64,000 nt of DNA from JBCDAP01 sp038747915 (GTDB taxonomy: Bacteria > Planctomycetota > Phycisphaerae > Phycisphaerales > UBA1924). Shown here piece by piece: positions 8,675 through 18,272 of the stretch (positions are counted from its first letter, which is position 1; every line of letters begins with the position of its first letter). Both the position numbers and the translations under genes were made by a program. The notes beneath the pieces were generated by a model that was not told the DNA's origin, ran no database searches, and was given only the letters and a program-made list of their open reading frames with translations. The stretch spans positions 20,990-84,989 of the forward strand of contig JBCDJJ010000002.1 of NCBI GenBank assembly GCA_038747915.1, in the 5' to 3' direction.

Positions 8675-10447
8675 TCATCGCGACGCAACCCGAGCGTCGA
8701 CCAGTTCGCCCTCGACGCTCGTCACGCCGTTCCAGGTGTTCAGCTTGGGCTCGATGACCGCGTCAATCCGCTGGCCGGCGGCCAGATGCTCGGCTCGGTC
8801 GCCCCACCCCCACCCGATCAGTCGTATCGCCGATGCGCCACCCGCTGACGCGCGCAGCGCGAGGTGCCTGCCGCGCTCGCCCATGAGCCGTGGCGCATCG
8901 GCGATCCGCAGATCGCGCACCACCAGCCGCGGCGGCGGGTTCTCCCGGCCGAAGGGACCAAGGGTCCTGAGACGGTGGACCGACTCGGCCGAGAGCTCAG
9001 AGAGCGTCGCCGGTGCATCGACGTCGAGACGGCGCACCAGCATCGAGTCATCGATGTGCTCGGCGGCGTGCGCACCGAAGGTCGCTGAGAACGCGTCCAG
9101 GTGCGCGGTCTCGAGGGCGAGGCCGGCGGCCATGTCGTGCCCGCCGAAACGGGTCAAATGCGCCGCGGAGGCAGCGAGCCCCGCGTGCAGGGAGTAGCCG
9201 TCGATCGATCGCCCGCTCCCGGCGCACGTGCCGTTGTCCCGGTGAAGCAGGATGCTCGGGCGGTGGTACCGACGCACAAGCCGCGAGCACACGATGCCGA
9301 CGACACCCGGGTGCCACCGCTCGTCGGCGAGCACGATGGCCCGGGCCGACGGCTCGGTCTGGCCCGCGGACTCAGCGGCCTCGCACGCCTCCTCGAAGAT
9401 CCGCCGCTCGATCGACTGCCGCTCGGCGTTGACCGAGGTGAGCACGCGGGCGATCTCGCCGGCGCGATCACCCTCGGCGGTGGTGAGCAGCTCGAGCGCC
9501 TCGCGCGCGTGACCGAGTCGCCCGCACGCATTCAGCCGCGGCGCCAGCTTGAAGCCCGCGGCCTCGGCGTCGACCGACTCGCCCGCGAGCCCCGAGGCCC
9601 GCACCAGCGCGCCGAGCCCCGCGATGCGCGTGGTCCGCACCCGCGCGAGGCCGAATCGCGCGATGACGCGGTTCTCGTCGACCAGCGGGACGATATCGGC
9701 GACCGTGCCGAGCGCCGCGAGCGCCAGCAGGTCGAGCAGCGTCTCCCGCATCGGCTCATGCACACGCTCGCTCCCCGCAGCCATCGTGGCGATTCGCCAG
9801 GCAAGCTTGAAGGCCACACCCGCGCCGCACAGCTCACCGAACGGATACTCAGAACCCTCCAGCCGCGGATGAACCACCGCGTACGCATCGGGCAAACCGC
9901 TCTCTCGCGGAGGCAGGTTGTGGTGATCGGTGATGATGAGATCGACGCCGCACTCGCGCGCCGCGGCGGCCGGCTCGAACGCGGTGACACCGCAGTCGAC
10001 CGACACGATCACCCGAGCGCCCTGCTCCGCCAGCGTGCGCACCGCGCCCGCGTGCACCCCGTACCCCTCGTCGAGCCGGTGCGGGATGTACGTCATCAGC
10101 AGCGCGTGCGGTACGACCGCCCGCAGCACGTGCCACAGGATGGCCGAGGCGGTCACGCCGTCGACGTCGTAGTCGCCGTAGATGGCGATCGGGTGTCCTG
10201 ATCGGGCAGCGTCGAGCAGACGAGCCGCTGCACGGTCGAGGTCGGGCAGGTGCGACGGGTCGTGCAGGCCGGCACGCAGGCTCGGGGTGAGCCACGATTC
10301 GGCCTCATCGCCACGGCGACGGGCGAGCAGCACTCGCGCGACCACCGGCTCGATGCGCAGCCTCGCTGCCAGACGCATCTCCGCCTCGTCGCCGCCCGCG
10401 TCCGTGCGCACCGACCATCGATGGGTCATCCCGCCATCCATTGGCAT
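8675..10447 (-). CDS. recJ: Single-stranded-DNA-specific exonuclease RecJ
   Basis: About 590 aa, the usual length for RecJ, a 5'-3' single-strand DNA exonuclease in recombination and mismatch repair. The DHH phosphoesterase motifs are present: YGDYDVDGVTAS (motif I, metal ligands), VSVDCGVTAFE, and the signature LIITDHHNLP. The DHHA1 part follows with the PRLNACGRLGHA and GHDMAAGLALE motifs, then an OB-like C-terminal domain. Three ATGs (10447, 10441, 10429) and a GTG (10465) are possible starts; 10447 is a compromise, and the last has the best upstream GGATGG. It is divergent from the nucleotide kinase gene, with a shared 160-bp promoter region. Confidence 0.92.
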   Translation of the reverse strand: MPMDGGMTHRWSVRTDAGGDEAEMRLAARLRIEPVVARVLLARRRGDEAESWLTPSLRAGLHDPSHLPDLDRAAARLLDAARSGHPIAIYGDYDVDGVTASAILWHVLRAVVPHALLMTYIPHRLDEGYGVHAGAVRTLAEQGARVIVSVDCGVTAFEPAAAARECGVDLIITDHHNLPPRESGLPDAYAVVHPRLEGSEYPFGELCGAGVAFKLAWRIATMAAGSERVHEPMRETLLDLLALAALGTVADIVPLVDENRVIARFGLARVRTTRIAGLGALVRASGLAGESVDAEAAGFKLAPRLNACGRLGHAREALELLTTAEGDRAGEIARVLTSVNAERQSIERRIFEEACEAAESAGQTEPSARAIVLADERWHPGVVGIVCSRLVRRYHRPSILLHRDNGTCAGSGRSIDGYSLHAGLAASAAHLTRFGGHDMAAGLALETAHLDAFSATFGAHAAEHIDDSMLVRRLDVDAPATLSELSAESVHRLRTLGPFGRENPPPRLVVRDLRIADAPRLMGERGRHLALRASAGGASAIRLIGWGWGDRAEHLAAGQRIDAVIEPKLNTWNGVTSVEGELVDARVASR

Positions 10448-10608
10448 GGAGGACGACGATACCACTACGGATCGTGTTCACGAAGCACTCGCCAGCAATC
10501 GACATCGAATGCCAGTCGTCGACACCAACCGACAGCGGTCTGATTCGTCGCGTGGCGAGCCGTGGTGGGCATCTGCTACGCTCTTTGCCCTTTCTGGAGG
10601 ACCCCGCT

Positions 10609-11217
10609 GTGACCGCCACGCTCCGCTCGCTGCTCATCATCGGCCCGCCCGGCGTTGGTAAAGGCACGCAGGGCAAGGTGCTTGGCGCGATCCCCGGGCT
10701 CGTGCATCACTCGTCGGGGGATGTGTTCCGCTCACTCGACAAGGTGAGCGACCTCGGCCGGACGTTCCTGTCGTACTCGACCAAGGGCGAGTTGGTGCCC
10801 GACGGGCTGACGATCGAGATCTGGCGGAGCGATGCCGACCGCCGCATCGAGACCGGCGAGTTCGACCCCGCGACCGATCTGCTGATCCTCGACGGCATCC
10901 CGCGCAACCCGACGCAGGCAGCCCTGATGGACGAGCACGTCGATGTGCTCGGCATCATTCTCCTGGTCGCCAAGAACGAGCAGGAACTCATCGACCGCCT
11001 GCGCAAGCGGGCGGAGAAGGAGGACCGTCCCGACGATGCCGACGAGACGGTGATCCGCCGCCGCCTGGAGGTGTACGAGGATGCCACGCGCCCGCTGCTC
11101 GGGCACTACGACACCGCGCTCATCCACGAGGTGGATGCACTCGGCACACCCGCCGAGGTGGCTCGGCGGGTGCTCGATGTGGTCATCCCGGTGCAGGCGT
11201 CGCTAGCAACGGCTTGA
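10609..11217 (+). CDS. Adenylate-kinase-like nucleoside monophosphate kinase
   Basis: A 202-aa P-loop kinase that transfers phosphate from ATP to a nucleoside monophosphate. Visible motifs: GPPGVGKGTQ (P-loop, residues 12-21), SSGDVFR (equivalent of STGDMLR in Adk), DGIPRNPTQ (equivalent of DGFPRTxxQ), and a short LID region with DDADETVIRRRLEVY. It lacks the long zinc-type LID of Gram-positive Adk. GTG 10609 is chosen because TGGAGGA precedes it and the Adk fold begins immediately; the frame is open further upstream, but that part has no family similarity. Substitutions in the NMP-binding motifs mean AMP specificity is likely but not certain. Confidence 0.85.
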   Translation: MTATLRSLLIIGPPGVGKGTQGKVLGAIPGLVHHSSGDVFRSLDKVSDLGRTFLSYSTKGELVPDGLTIEIWRSDADRRIETGEFDPATDLLILDGIPRNPTQAALMDEHVDVLGIILLVAKNEQELIDRLRKRAEKEDRPDDADETVIRRRLEVYEDATRPLLGHYDTALIHEVDALGTPAEVARRVLDVVIPVQASLATA

Positions 11218-11218
11218 A

Positions 11219-11234
11219 CCGCGTCGAAGCGCGG
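11219..11234. terminator. Small hairpin between convergent genes
   Basis: CCGCG (11219-11223) and CGCGG (11230-11234) form a 5-bp stem in the 21-bp gap between the stops of the nucleotide kinase and the FG-GAP gene. The position fits a bidirectional terminator, but the stem is short and there is no T-run. Confidence 0.25.
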
Positions 11235-11238
11235 CACC

Positions 11239-13140
11239 TTATGGACACGGTTGCTCGAAGTTCACGAGCACGCTGACGAAGTCGTCTCGGTCGACATCGC
11301 TGTCGTTGTCGGCGTCACCGGGGCAGCCCGAGTCGAACTGGCCGGTGAAGAACGTGGGCGTTGAGCCTCTCAGTTCGAGCGTGCCAAGGTCGTTCGTGGC
11401 GGTCACCGTCCACTGGTAGGTCTCGTTCGGCGCGAGGATGCCCAGCGGGATGAGCGCGAACGGGGTGGGCAGATCGAGCGCCGTGAATGCCACTGGCCCG
11501 TCGGTCGATCCTTCAAAGATGACAAGGTCGTAGGTGATGCCGCCGCCGCCCGCGGGCTCCCATTGGATGATCGGGCCGGGCACGCGCGTGTCGCCGATGG
11601 AGAGGTCCTGGTCGATCGTGAGCACCGCCCCATCCGCGGGCGACACGGGGACGAAGCCGGCTGCGCCCATTGTGAACGGAGCATCGGTCACATCGCCGGC
11701 CTTGTTCCGCCAGTAGGAGATGGCGGGGTCGCTCGGCTGCTGCTCGATCGCGAGCACATCAGTCGCGCCGTCGTCGTCGAAGTCGCCGGCGAGCAACTCA
11801 CCCTGCTCACTGAAACTGAAATTGACGATTGCATCGCCACACGCGATCCTCGGCGCGCCGAACCGACCGAAGCCATCGTTTGGATGGACAACGAGCACGA
11901 GTTGCTCGACACCCTGCACCGCGCCCCCGCGACCGCTGAGGCTCGTGAACGCCTGCTGAGCCCCGCCAAGCCCCTTGAGCGACAGTGAGCTCGCCGAGAG
12001 CAGCACGCACGGCGCCATCTCTGCGTTCGAGAAGGGGAGCGTCGCCGGGTTGTCGAGCGGCCCCACACTCGTGAACGGCAGATCACCCAAGAAGTTCCGC
12101 GGCCTCACCACAGTCGCTGGGACCAGTGTGACCGCCTCCGCAGCGCTATCGCCATCCAGGTCGAGCAGACGCGTCCGCGGCTCGCCGAGAAAGGCCGCCG
12201 ATCCGTTGGTCAGACCGTCGATTCGGCGTCGCTCCACGCGGGGCTCGAAGCCGCCCTCGCCGTCGCCGCGGCGGAACAGCACATCGCCGTCCTCGTCGAA
12301 CGCGACGAGTTCGGGATCGCCATCGCCATCAAGATCCGCGACCAGTTCCGGCGGCTGCCCCTCGAGCGCGATCTCGCCGAACGAGGTCGGGGTGTAGCCC
12401 CCGAGCCCTGTGCTGATGAGCGCAAACACAACGGCGCCATCTGGCGTTGGATCCCTCGGGGGCCGGTCGAGGTACAGAACATCGTCCAAGCCGTCGTTGT
12501 TGAGATCGACGATGTCGATGTCGTTCGCGCTCGGCTCGAAGAGCCCGGGCGCCTCGAACACCGGAAACACGATCGGACCAGTAAACCCGGCGTCGCCGTC
12601 GTTGTTCCACACCGACGGTCGGATCCCAGCCGGCAGCGCTTCGAGCACCAGGATCTCCGCAGCGTCATCGCCGTTGGGATCGACCGCGCGAATCTCGAAC
12701 GCGTCGCTCGACACTGTGAACGCGTCCGACGTCGAATCGAAGCCCGCATCGCCCGGATTCAACGCCACGCGGAGCGTGGTCCCGCCCGAGGTGATGTTCA
12801 GGCCGAACAGATCGGTGTCCCCGTCGCTGTCGAGATCCGCGGGGCGGAGCGAGACGAGCTGCCCGATCGAGAAGAAATCGTTGAAGCCGTCAAAGCGTGG
12901 CACGCCACTCTCGTCCATGCTCGCCAGCAGGAGGGGCGGCCGATCGAGCACCACATCGTCGAAGCCATCGGCGTTGAGGTCCACCACCGAGGCCGGCAGC
13001 ACGATCGCGTTGAACGCACCGGTTTCGATGATCGGCCGCTGAAAATCATCCAGCAGCACCTGCCCGTTCGCCTGCGCAACCGCCATCCACGACACCGCCC
13101 CGCCGCACGCGGCGAGGACCGCACGATTCTGCCTCATCAT
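11239..13140 (-). CDS. Secreted FG-GAP/VCBS repeat protein with dockerin-like end
   Basis: A 633-aa exported protein. ATG 13140 gives a signal peptide (MMRQNRAVLAACGG ... AQANGQ) and has CGGAGA upstream; an in-frame start 66 bp earlier would bury the signal. The body contains repeated calcium-binding FG-GAP/VCBS blades such as VVDLNADGFDDVVL, PADLDSDGDTDLFG, DIVDLNNDGLDDVLYL, VADLDGDGDPELVAF and AGDFDDDGATDVLAI, which fit a beta-propeller. A fibronectin-like segment follows, then a single dockerin-like loop GDADNDSDVDRDDF next to the C-terminus. It shares the C-terminal style of the lamin-tail protein at 2692-6180. The ligand is unknown. Confidence 0.82.
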   Translation of the reverse strand: MMRQNRAVLAACGGAVSWMAVAQANGQVLLDDFQRPIIETGAFNAIVLPASVVDLNADGFDDVVLDRPPLLLASMDESGVPRFDGFNDFFSIGQLVSLRPADLDSDGDTDLFGLNITSGGTTLRVALNPGDAGFDSTSDAFTVSSDAFEIRAVDPNGDDAAEILVLEALPAGIRPSVWNNDGDAGFTGPIVFPVFEAPGLFEPSANDIDIVDLNNDGLDDVLYLDRPPRDPTPDGAVVFALISTGLGGYTPTSFGEIALEGQPPELVADLDGDGDPELVAFDEDGDVLFRRGDGEGGFEPRVERRRIDGLTNGSAAFLGEPRTRLLDLDGDSAAEAVTLVPATVVRPRNFLGDLPFTSVGPLDNPATLPFSNAEMAPCVLLSASSLSLKGLGGAQQAFTSLSGRGGAVQGVEQLVLVVHPNDGFGRFGAPRIACGDAIVNFSFSEQGELLAGDFDDDGATDVLAIEQQPSDPAISYWRNKAGDVTDAPFTMGAAGFVPVSPADGAVLTIDQDLSIGDTRVPGPIIQWEPAGGGGITYDLVIFEGSTDGPVAFTALDLPTPFALIPLGILAPNETYQWTVTATNDLGTLELRGSTPTFFTGQFDSGCPGDADNDSDVDRDDFVSVLVNFEQPCP

Positions 13141-13286
13141 GTTCCGTCTCCGCTCGATGAACTCGCTCGTCTCCACAGCGAACGACACGCTGCGACGTTG
13201 TGACATCGGTGCTCGTGATCAAATCCGATCACAAGAACACCAACGAAGTCTTCTTACCGACGATCGAGCACACCGCCCGCGCAGAA

Positions 13287-14144
13287 TCAGCGGGCCAGCG
13301 CCGTCCGAAATTCCGGCCGTCCCTCTGCCTCACCCCGCCAGGTGTACACCCCGCCCTGTGACGTCGTGATGAAGAGTGTGGCCAGATCTTCACCACCGAA
13401 GATGCACGCGGTGACACGCTCGAACGGCACCTCGATCGTCGCGGTCGGCCGCCCGCTGGCGTCGAGCACGAACACCGCGTGCCCGCCCCACTGCGCGCTG
13501 TAGACGGTGCCCGCCGCGTCAACGGTCATGCCGTCCGGTGTCGGCGCGTCGGCGCCACCCGTGTACCACGGCACGCGTTCGCCGAGCGGGAGCGGGCTCG
13601 CGTGCGCACCGTGCCACGTCATACGAAAAATGATCTTGGCCGATGAGTCGGTCCAGTAGCACGCGCTGTTGTCCGGTGCGAAGCCGAGGCCGTTGGCCAC
13701 TTTGGTGCCGTGCCAGAGCTTCTTGATCACGAGGCCCTCGCGCGCATCTCCTGTCACGTGGTACAGCCCGCCACGCTCGGCATCGGCGCCGATCGTGCCC
13801 GCGAGCACCGTGCCCTGGGGTGTCGCGATCACATCGTTGAAACGCTCGGCATCGGGATCACCAAACGGCCCGACCGAGTCGACGTGCCCGCCGTCGGGAT
13901 CGAAGATCGCGATGTCGTCCTCGCGGAAGAGCAGCAACCGGCCATCTTCTTCGAGCGTGTACCCGCCCACCGGTGGGCCGGTGTAGATCCGCTCGACACC
14001 CGCGCCTGTGGGCCCGCACCGCCAGAGCTCGCCGGCCAGGATGTCGGTCCAGAATAATACCTTGCGGCGATCGTCCCAGATCGGCCCCTCGCCCAGCTTG
14101 AATGCGCGGTCGACCAGGAGCTTTGCTTCGCCGAGGGAGTGCAT
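13287..14144 (-). CDS. SMP-30/gluconolactonase/LRE family protein
   Basis: A 285-aa six-bladed beta-propeller of the SMP-30/gluconolactonase family. These enzymes hydrolyse sugar lactones or related esters using a divalent metal. Visible family motifs are KLGEGPIWDDRRKVLFWTDI at the N-terminus (first metal ligand Glu), RFNDVIATPQGTVLAGT (Asn/Asp region), NGLGFAPDNSACYWTDS and PDGMTVDAAGTVYSAQWGG (Asp/metal region). ATG 14144 starts the conserved domain. The frame stays open far upstream, antisense to hrpA, but that part is not family sequence. It is divergent from hrpA, with palindromic repeats in between. The exact lactone is not deducible. Confidence 0.88.
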   Translation of the reverse strand: MHSLGEAKLLVDRAFKLGEGPIWDDRRKVLFWTDILAGELWRCGPTGAGVERIYTGPPVGGYTLEEDGRLLLFREDDIAIFDPDGGHVDSVGPFGDPDAERFNDVIATPQGTVLAGTIGADAERGGLYHVTGDAREGLVIKKLWHGTKVANGLGFAPDNSACYWTDSSAKIIFRMTWHGAHASPLPLGERVPWYTGGADAPTPDGMTVDAAGTVYSAQWGGHAVFVLDASGRPTATIEVPFERVTACIFGGEDLATLFITTSQGGVYTWRGEAEGRPEFRTALAR

Positions 14145-14161
14145 GACGGCCACGGTAGGCC

Positions 14162-14260
14162 AGACCGGTGGAGGAGGCACCCTGCCTCCGCGAACTCCGA
14201 CACCGGTCTTCCAGAGCCCCAACCCCGATGCACGGCGATGCGGAGGCTGGAAGCCTCCGC
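14162..14260. repeat. Two GGAGGC-type palindromic hairpins between divergent genes
   Basis: First hairpin: GACCGGTG (14162-14169) pairs with CACCGGTC (14201-14208) and encloses GGAGGCA (14173-14179) pairing with TGCCTCC (14183-14189). Second: GCGGAGGCT (14240-14248) and AGCCTCCGC (14252-14260) form a perfect 9-bp stem with a 3-nt loop. Both share the GGAGGC/GCCTCC core, so they look like members of one small REP-like family. They fill the gap between the lactonase and hrpA starts and may sit in one or both 5' leaders. Confidence 0.6.
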
Positions 14261-14282
14261 CACCGCGCCTACGATCCGCGTC

Positions 14283-17200
14283 ATGTCCGACGGCAAAGCC
14301 CATGCCGCACCGGGCGATCCTCCGATCACCGTGGAACGCCTCCGACGCAAGCTCAGGCGGTGCATGCGCGATGACCGTGCGCGCCTGAGCAAACGGCTCC
14401 GCGGTGTCGAGCGGGCCAAACAGGCCGGCAAGCCGATCAATCACCCCCTCGGGCAGATCAAACGCGATCTCGAGAAGGCGCTCGAGCGCCGACGGGTGCG
14501 GGCCGAGGCGTGCCCCGCGGTCACCTTCCCGGAAGAGCTGCCGGTCTCGGCGCGGCGAGCCGAGATCGCCGAGGCGATCGAGCACCACCAGGTAGTCGTC
14601 GTGTGCGGCGAGACCGGCTCGGGCAAAACGACCCAGCTCCCCAAGATCTGCCTCGAACTCGGCCGCGGCATCGACGGCGTGATCGGGCACACCCAGCCGC
14701 GGCGGCTCGCAGCCCGCTCCGTCGCCCGCCGCATCGCCGACGAATTGAAGGTGCCCTTCGGCAAACAGGTCGGCGCCAAAGTCCGCTTCACCGACGAGAC
14801 CGGCCCCGACACCCTCGTCAAGCTCATGACCGACGGCATCCTCCTCGCCGAGACGCAGCGGGACCGCCGGCTCGAGCGCTACGACACCATCATCATCGAC
14901 GAGGCGCACGAACGGTCGCTCAACATCGACTTCCTGCTGGGCTATCTCCGCGAGGTGCTGCCCAAGCGACGGGACCTCAAGATCATCGTGACGAGTGCCA
15001 CGATCGATCCTCACCGGTTCGCCGATCACTTCGCACCCGCGGTCGAGGGCGGTGAGGTCCCGGTGATCGAGGTGTCGGGGCGGACCTACCCGGTGGAGGT
15101 GCGGTACCGCCCGCTGCGTGTGGATCGCGTGGAAGACGAGGGCGGCGAGGACGCCGGCGTGGAAGAGGTCGACCTGATCGATGGCGTGATCGCGGCCCTC
15201 GATGAAGCCGAACCGTTCGACCCGACCGGGCACGCGCTGGTGTTCATGCCCGGCGAGCGCGAGATCCGCGACACCGCGGAGGCCCTCGAAGAGCACTTCG
15301 CGAAGCGTCGCAAGGATGTCGAAATCATGCCCCTGTTCGCGCGCCTGTCGCCGGCGGATCAGCAGCGGATCTTCGCGCCGACCAAGAAACGCCGCGTGGT
15401 GATCGCCACCAACATCGCCGAGACCTCGCTCACCGTGCCGGGTATCACGGTCGTGATCGACCCGGGGCTGGCACGTGTGAACCGGTACTCGGCCCGGAGC
15501 AAAGTCCAGCGGCTGCCCATCGAGGCGATCAGCCGGGCCTCGGCCGATCAGCGGAAAGGGCGGTGCGGCCGCATCGCGCCCGGGCTGTGCATCCGACTCT
15601 ACGACGAGGCGGAGTTCGAGACCCGCCCCGAGTTCACCGATCCCGAGATCGTGCGCACGAACCTGGCCTCTGTCGTGCTGCAGATGCTCGCGCTGAGGCT
15701 CGGCGACATCGAGCGGTTCCCGTTCGTCGAGCGCCCCGAGAAGCGGCAGATCCGCGATGGCGTCGACACGCTCCGCGAGCTCGGCGCGATCGACGAGGAG
15801 AAGAACCTCACGGATGTCGGCCGCGAGCTGGCCAAGCTGCCCGTCGATCCGCGGATCGGGCGGATGATCCTCGCCGCGACCGACGAGCGGTGCCTGGAGG
15901 ATGTGCTCGTGATCGCCGCGGGCCTCTCGATCCAGGATCCGCGGCTGCGCCCGGCCGACAAGCGGAACGAGGCGGACACCGCGCACGAGGTGTTCGCGCA
16001 CGAGATGAGCGACTTCCTGGCGCTCGTGAACGTGTGGTCGTGGTACCGAAAGGAACGCAAGAAGCTCTCGGGCCGCAAGCTCATGGCCGCGTGCCGCGAC
16101 CGCTTCGTGTCACACCTGCGGATGCGAGAGTGGGAGGATGTACACCGTCAACTCCGCGAGCTGTGCGAGGAACTGGGGTACAAAGCGCGCGGCGACAAGG
16201 GCGACTACGCGCAGGTTCACCGGGCGCTGCTCGCGGGACTGCTCTCCAACGTCGGCAACAAGAAGAACAAGGTCGACTACAACGCGCCGCACGGGCTCGG
16301 CTTCAACCTGCACCCCGGCTCGGTGCTCTTTCAGGAGAAGCCGGGGTGGGTAATGGCCTCGGAGATCGTGCGCACCGAGCGAACATTCGCACGTGTGTGC
16401 GCACAGATCGAGCCGAAGTGGATCGAGCAGGTCGGCGCGCACCTCATCGCCAAGCGGTACCAGGACCCGCGGTGGAGCGAGCGCCGCGGGAAGGTGCTGG
16501 CGATCGAGCACACATCGCTCTTCGGGCTCCCGATCTACTCGCACCACAACACCGATTACTCGGGTGTCAACCCCGCCGAGGCCAGAGAGCTGTTCATCCA
16601 TCACGCCCTGGTTGAGGGCGAGTACGGCGGCGAGCCGGCGTTCCTGGCCCACAACGCGGCCATGATCGCCACCGTCGAAGAGATGGAGCATAAGGCGCGG
16701 CAGCGGGACATCCTCGTCGAGAAGAGCGTGCGCTACGCGTTCTACGACGAGCGCGTGCCGCGAGACATCACCAATCGCGAACGGTTCGAGCGGTGGTTCG
16801 CGAACGAGGTGAAACGCGAGCCAGCGCTGCTCCGGATGACCGAGGGCGATCTCATCGACGCCGGCGCCTCGGCGGTCGAGGCGGCCAAGTTCCCCGATGC
16901 GCTGCCGGTGGGCGAATCATCGCTGCCCCTCACCTATGCGCACACGCCCGGTGAGAAGAGCGACGGTGTGACCATGACGGTGCCGCTCGAGGCGCTGCCC
17001 AATGTCGATGCGCACCGCGCGGAGTGGCTCGTGCCGGGCCTGCGCACCGAAAAGGTCGAGTCACTCCTCAAGACGCTCCCGAAGCCGATCCGGCGGCAGT
17101 TCGTGCCGCTCAAGGAGTACGCCGAGCGCGTCGCGATCGAACTCGGCGAGCAGGTGGCCGAGGGTAGCTTCCGCGACGCGGTCAAAGCCGTGCTCGAACG

Positions 17201-18272
17201 GCTGAGCGGTGTCCCCATCCCGGATGACGCCCTGCGCCGCGAACAGCTCCCCGAGCACCTGCGGATGAACTTTCGTGTGGTCGATGCGGGCGGAGAGGTC
17301 GTCGAGGAAGGGCGCGACCTGCCGACGATCCGACAGAAGCTCAGCAAGGAACTGCAGGCTCGACTCACCGACGTGGCCGACGAGGCCTACCGACGCGATG
17401 GGATCACCGCGTGGGACTTCGGCGACCTGCCCGAGTCGGTCGAGTTCGAGCGGGCCGGCGCAAGCGTGCGCGGGTTCCCGGCGCTGGTCGACAAGGGCGG
17501 GTCGGTCTCGCTCCGGCTCTTGGGCACCCGAACACTTGCGGATTACGCGACGGTGCGGGGGCTGCGGCGATTGTTCCTGTTCGAGGTCGGCCGCGAGGTG
17601 GCGTACCAGATCGAGCACCTGCCCGGGGCGGACCGGACATTGGCGTACGCCGCGACGCTCCCGGGCGGCGGCCTAAGCACGTCGGCGCTCGCGGACCAGA
17701 TCGCAGCGGTCGCGGTGGACCTCGCCTTTCTGAAAGGCCGCGAGATCGTGCGCACGCGGGAGGCCTTCACAGCGAGGCTCGACGAGGGATGGCACCGGGT
17801 CGGCCAAGCTGCGAGCGAGGCGGCGGACCTCGCGCACCGGATCCTTGCGGCCCGACACGCGCTGCTGCTCGATCTCGAAGGACCGGTGACGAAGCGGTTC
17901 TCAGCCGCAACACGGGATGTGTCCGCCCAGCTTGCCGCACTGTGCCCGCAGAACCTCATGGTCGTCATACCGACGGAGTGGCTCGGTCACCTGCCGCGGT
18001 ATTTGTCGGCTGCGCGCATGAGGCTCTCGAAGGTCCGCACCGAGACCGAGGACCGCGACCGTGCGCACACCGCCGAGGTCAACCGCTTCGAACAGATGTA
18101 CAACGCGGGGCTTCGGTCGGGCCGGCACGGCGGCGTGCCATCACCGGAGCTGGTGCGGTACCGGTGGATGATCGAGGAGCTGCGCGTGTCGCTCTTCGCC
18201 CAGGAACTCGGAACGAGCGCTCCGGTCTCAGCAAAGCGGCTCACGAAGCTCTACGAGCAGGCGATGGCGTGA
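14283..18272 (+). CDS. hrpA: ATP-dependent RNA helicase HrpA (DEAH box)
   Basis: A 1329-aa DEAH-box helicase of HrpA size. Motifs: Walker A GETGSGKTT (109-117), DEAH (206-209, within IIIDEAHERS), SAT motif III, and motif VI QRKGRCGR (from about 423). Helicase-associated and OB-fold regions follow, then the long C-terminal DUF3418-type part specific to HrpA. HrpA acts on mRNA and stalled ribosomes in bacteria. ATG 14283 is chosen because upstream in-frame sequence passes through palindromic repeats and is not conserved; no strong ribosome site is seen. Its last 22 bp overlap, tail to tail, the end of the HDAC-family gene. Confidence 0.93.
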   Translation: MSDGKAHAAPGDPPITVERLRRKLRRCMRDDRARLSKRLRGVERAKQAGKPINHPLGQIKRDLEKALERRRVRAEACPAVTFPEELPVSARRAEIAEAIEHHQVVVVCGETGSGKTTQLPKICLELGRGIDGVIGHTQPRRLAARSVARRIADELKVPFGKQVGAKVRFTDETGPDTLVKLMTDGILLAETQRDRRLERYDTIIIDEAHERSLNIDFLLGYLREVLPKRRDLKIIVTSATIDPHRFADHFAPAVEGGEVPVIEVSGRTYPVEVRYRPLRVDRVEDEGGEDAGVEEVDLIDGVIAALDEAEPFDPTGHALVFMPGEREIRDTAEALEEHFAKRRKDVEIMPLFARLSPADQQRIFAPTKKRRVVIATNIAETSLTVPGITVVIDPGLARVNRYSARSKVQRLPIEAISRASADQRKGRCGRIAPGLCIRLYDEAEFETRPEFTDPEIVRTNLASVVLQMLALRLGDIERFPFVERPEKRQIRDGVDTLRELGAIDEEKNLTDVGRELAKLPVDPRIGRMILAATDERCLEDVLVIAAGLSIQDPRLRPADKRNEADTAHEVFAHEMSDFLALVNVWSWYRKERKKLSGRKLMAACRDRFVSHLRMREWEDVHRQLRELCEELGYKARGDKGDYAQVHRALLAGLLSNVGNKKNKVDYNAPHGLGFNLHPGSVLFQEKPGWVMASEIVRTERTFARVCAQIEPKWIEQVGAHLIAKRYQDPRWSERRGKVLAIEHTSLFGLPIYSHHNTDYSGVNPAEARELFIHHALVEGEYGGEPAFLAHNAAMIATVEEMEHKARQRDILVEKSVRYAFYDERVPRDITNRERFERWFANEVKREPALLRMTEGDLIDAGASAVEAAKFPDALPVGESSLPLTYAHTPGEKSDGVTMTVPLEALPNVDAHRAEWLVPGLRTEKVESLLKTLPKPIRRQFVPLKEYAERVAIELGEQVAEGSFRDAVKAVLERLSGVPIPDDALRREQLPEHLRMNFRVVDAGGEVVEEGRDLPTIRQKLSKELQARLTDVADEAYRRDGITAWDFGDLPESVEFERAGASVRGFPALVDKGGSVSLRLLGTRTLADYATVRGLRRLFLFEVGREVAYQIEHLPGADRTLAYAATLPGGGLSTSALADQIAAVAVDLAFLKGREIVRTREAFTARLDEGWHRVGQAASEAADLAHRILAARHALLLDLEGPVTKRFSAATRDVSAQLAALCPQNLMVVIPTEWLGHLPRYLSAARMRLSKVRTETEDRDRAHTAEVNRFEQMYNAGLRSGRHGGVPSPELVRYRWMIEELRVSLFAQELGTSAPVSAKRLTKLYEQAMA

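Noticed and set aside
14145..16001. Long minus-strand open frame continuing upstream of the lactonase gene
   Set aside because: It is antisense to hrpA, its sequence is Arg/His/Asp-rich shadow coding without family features, and the conserved lactonase begins at 14144.
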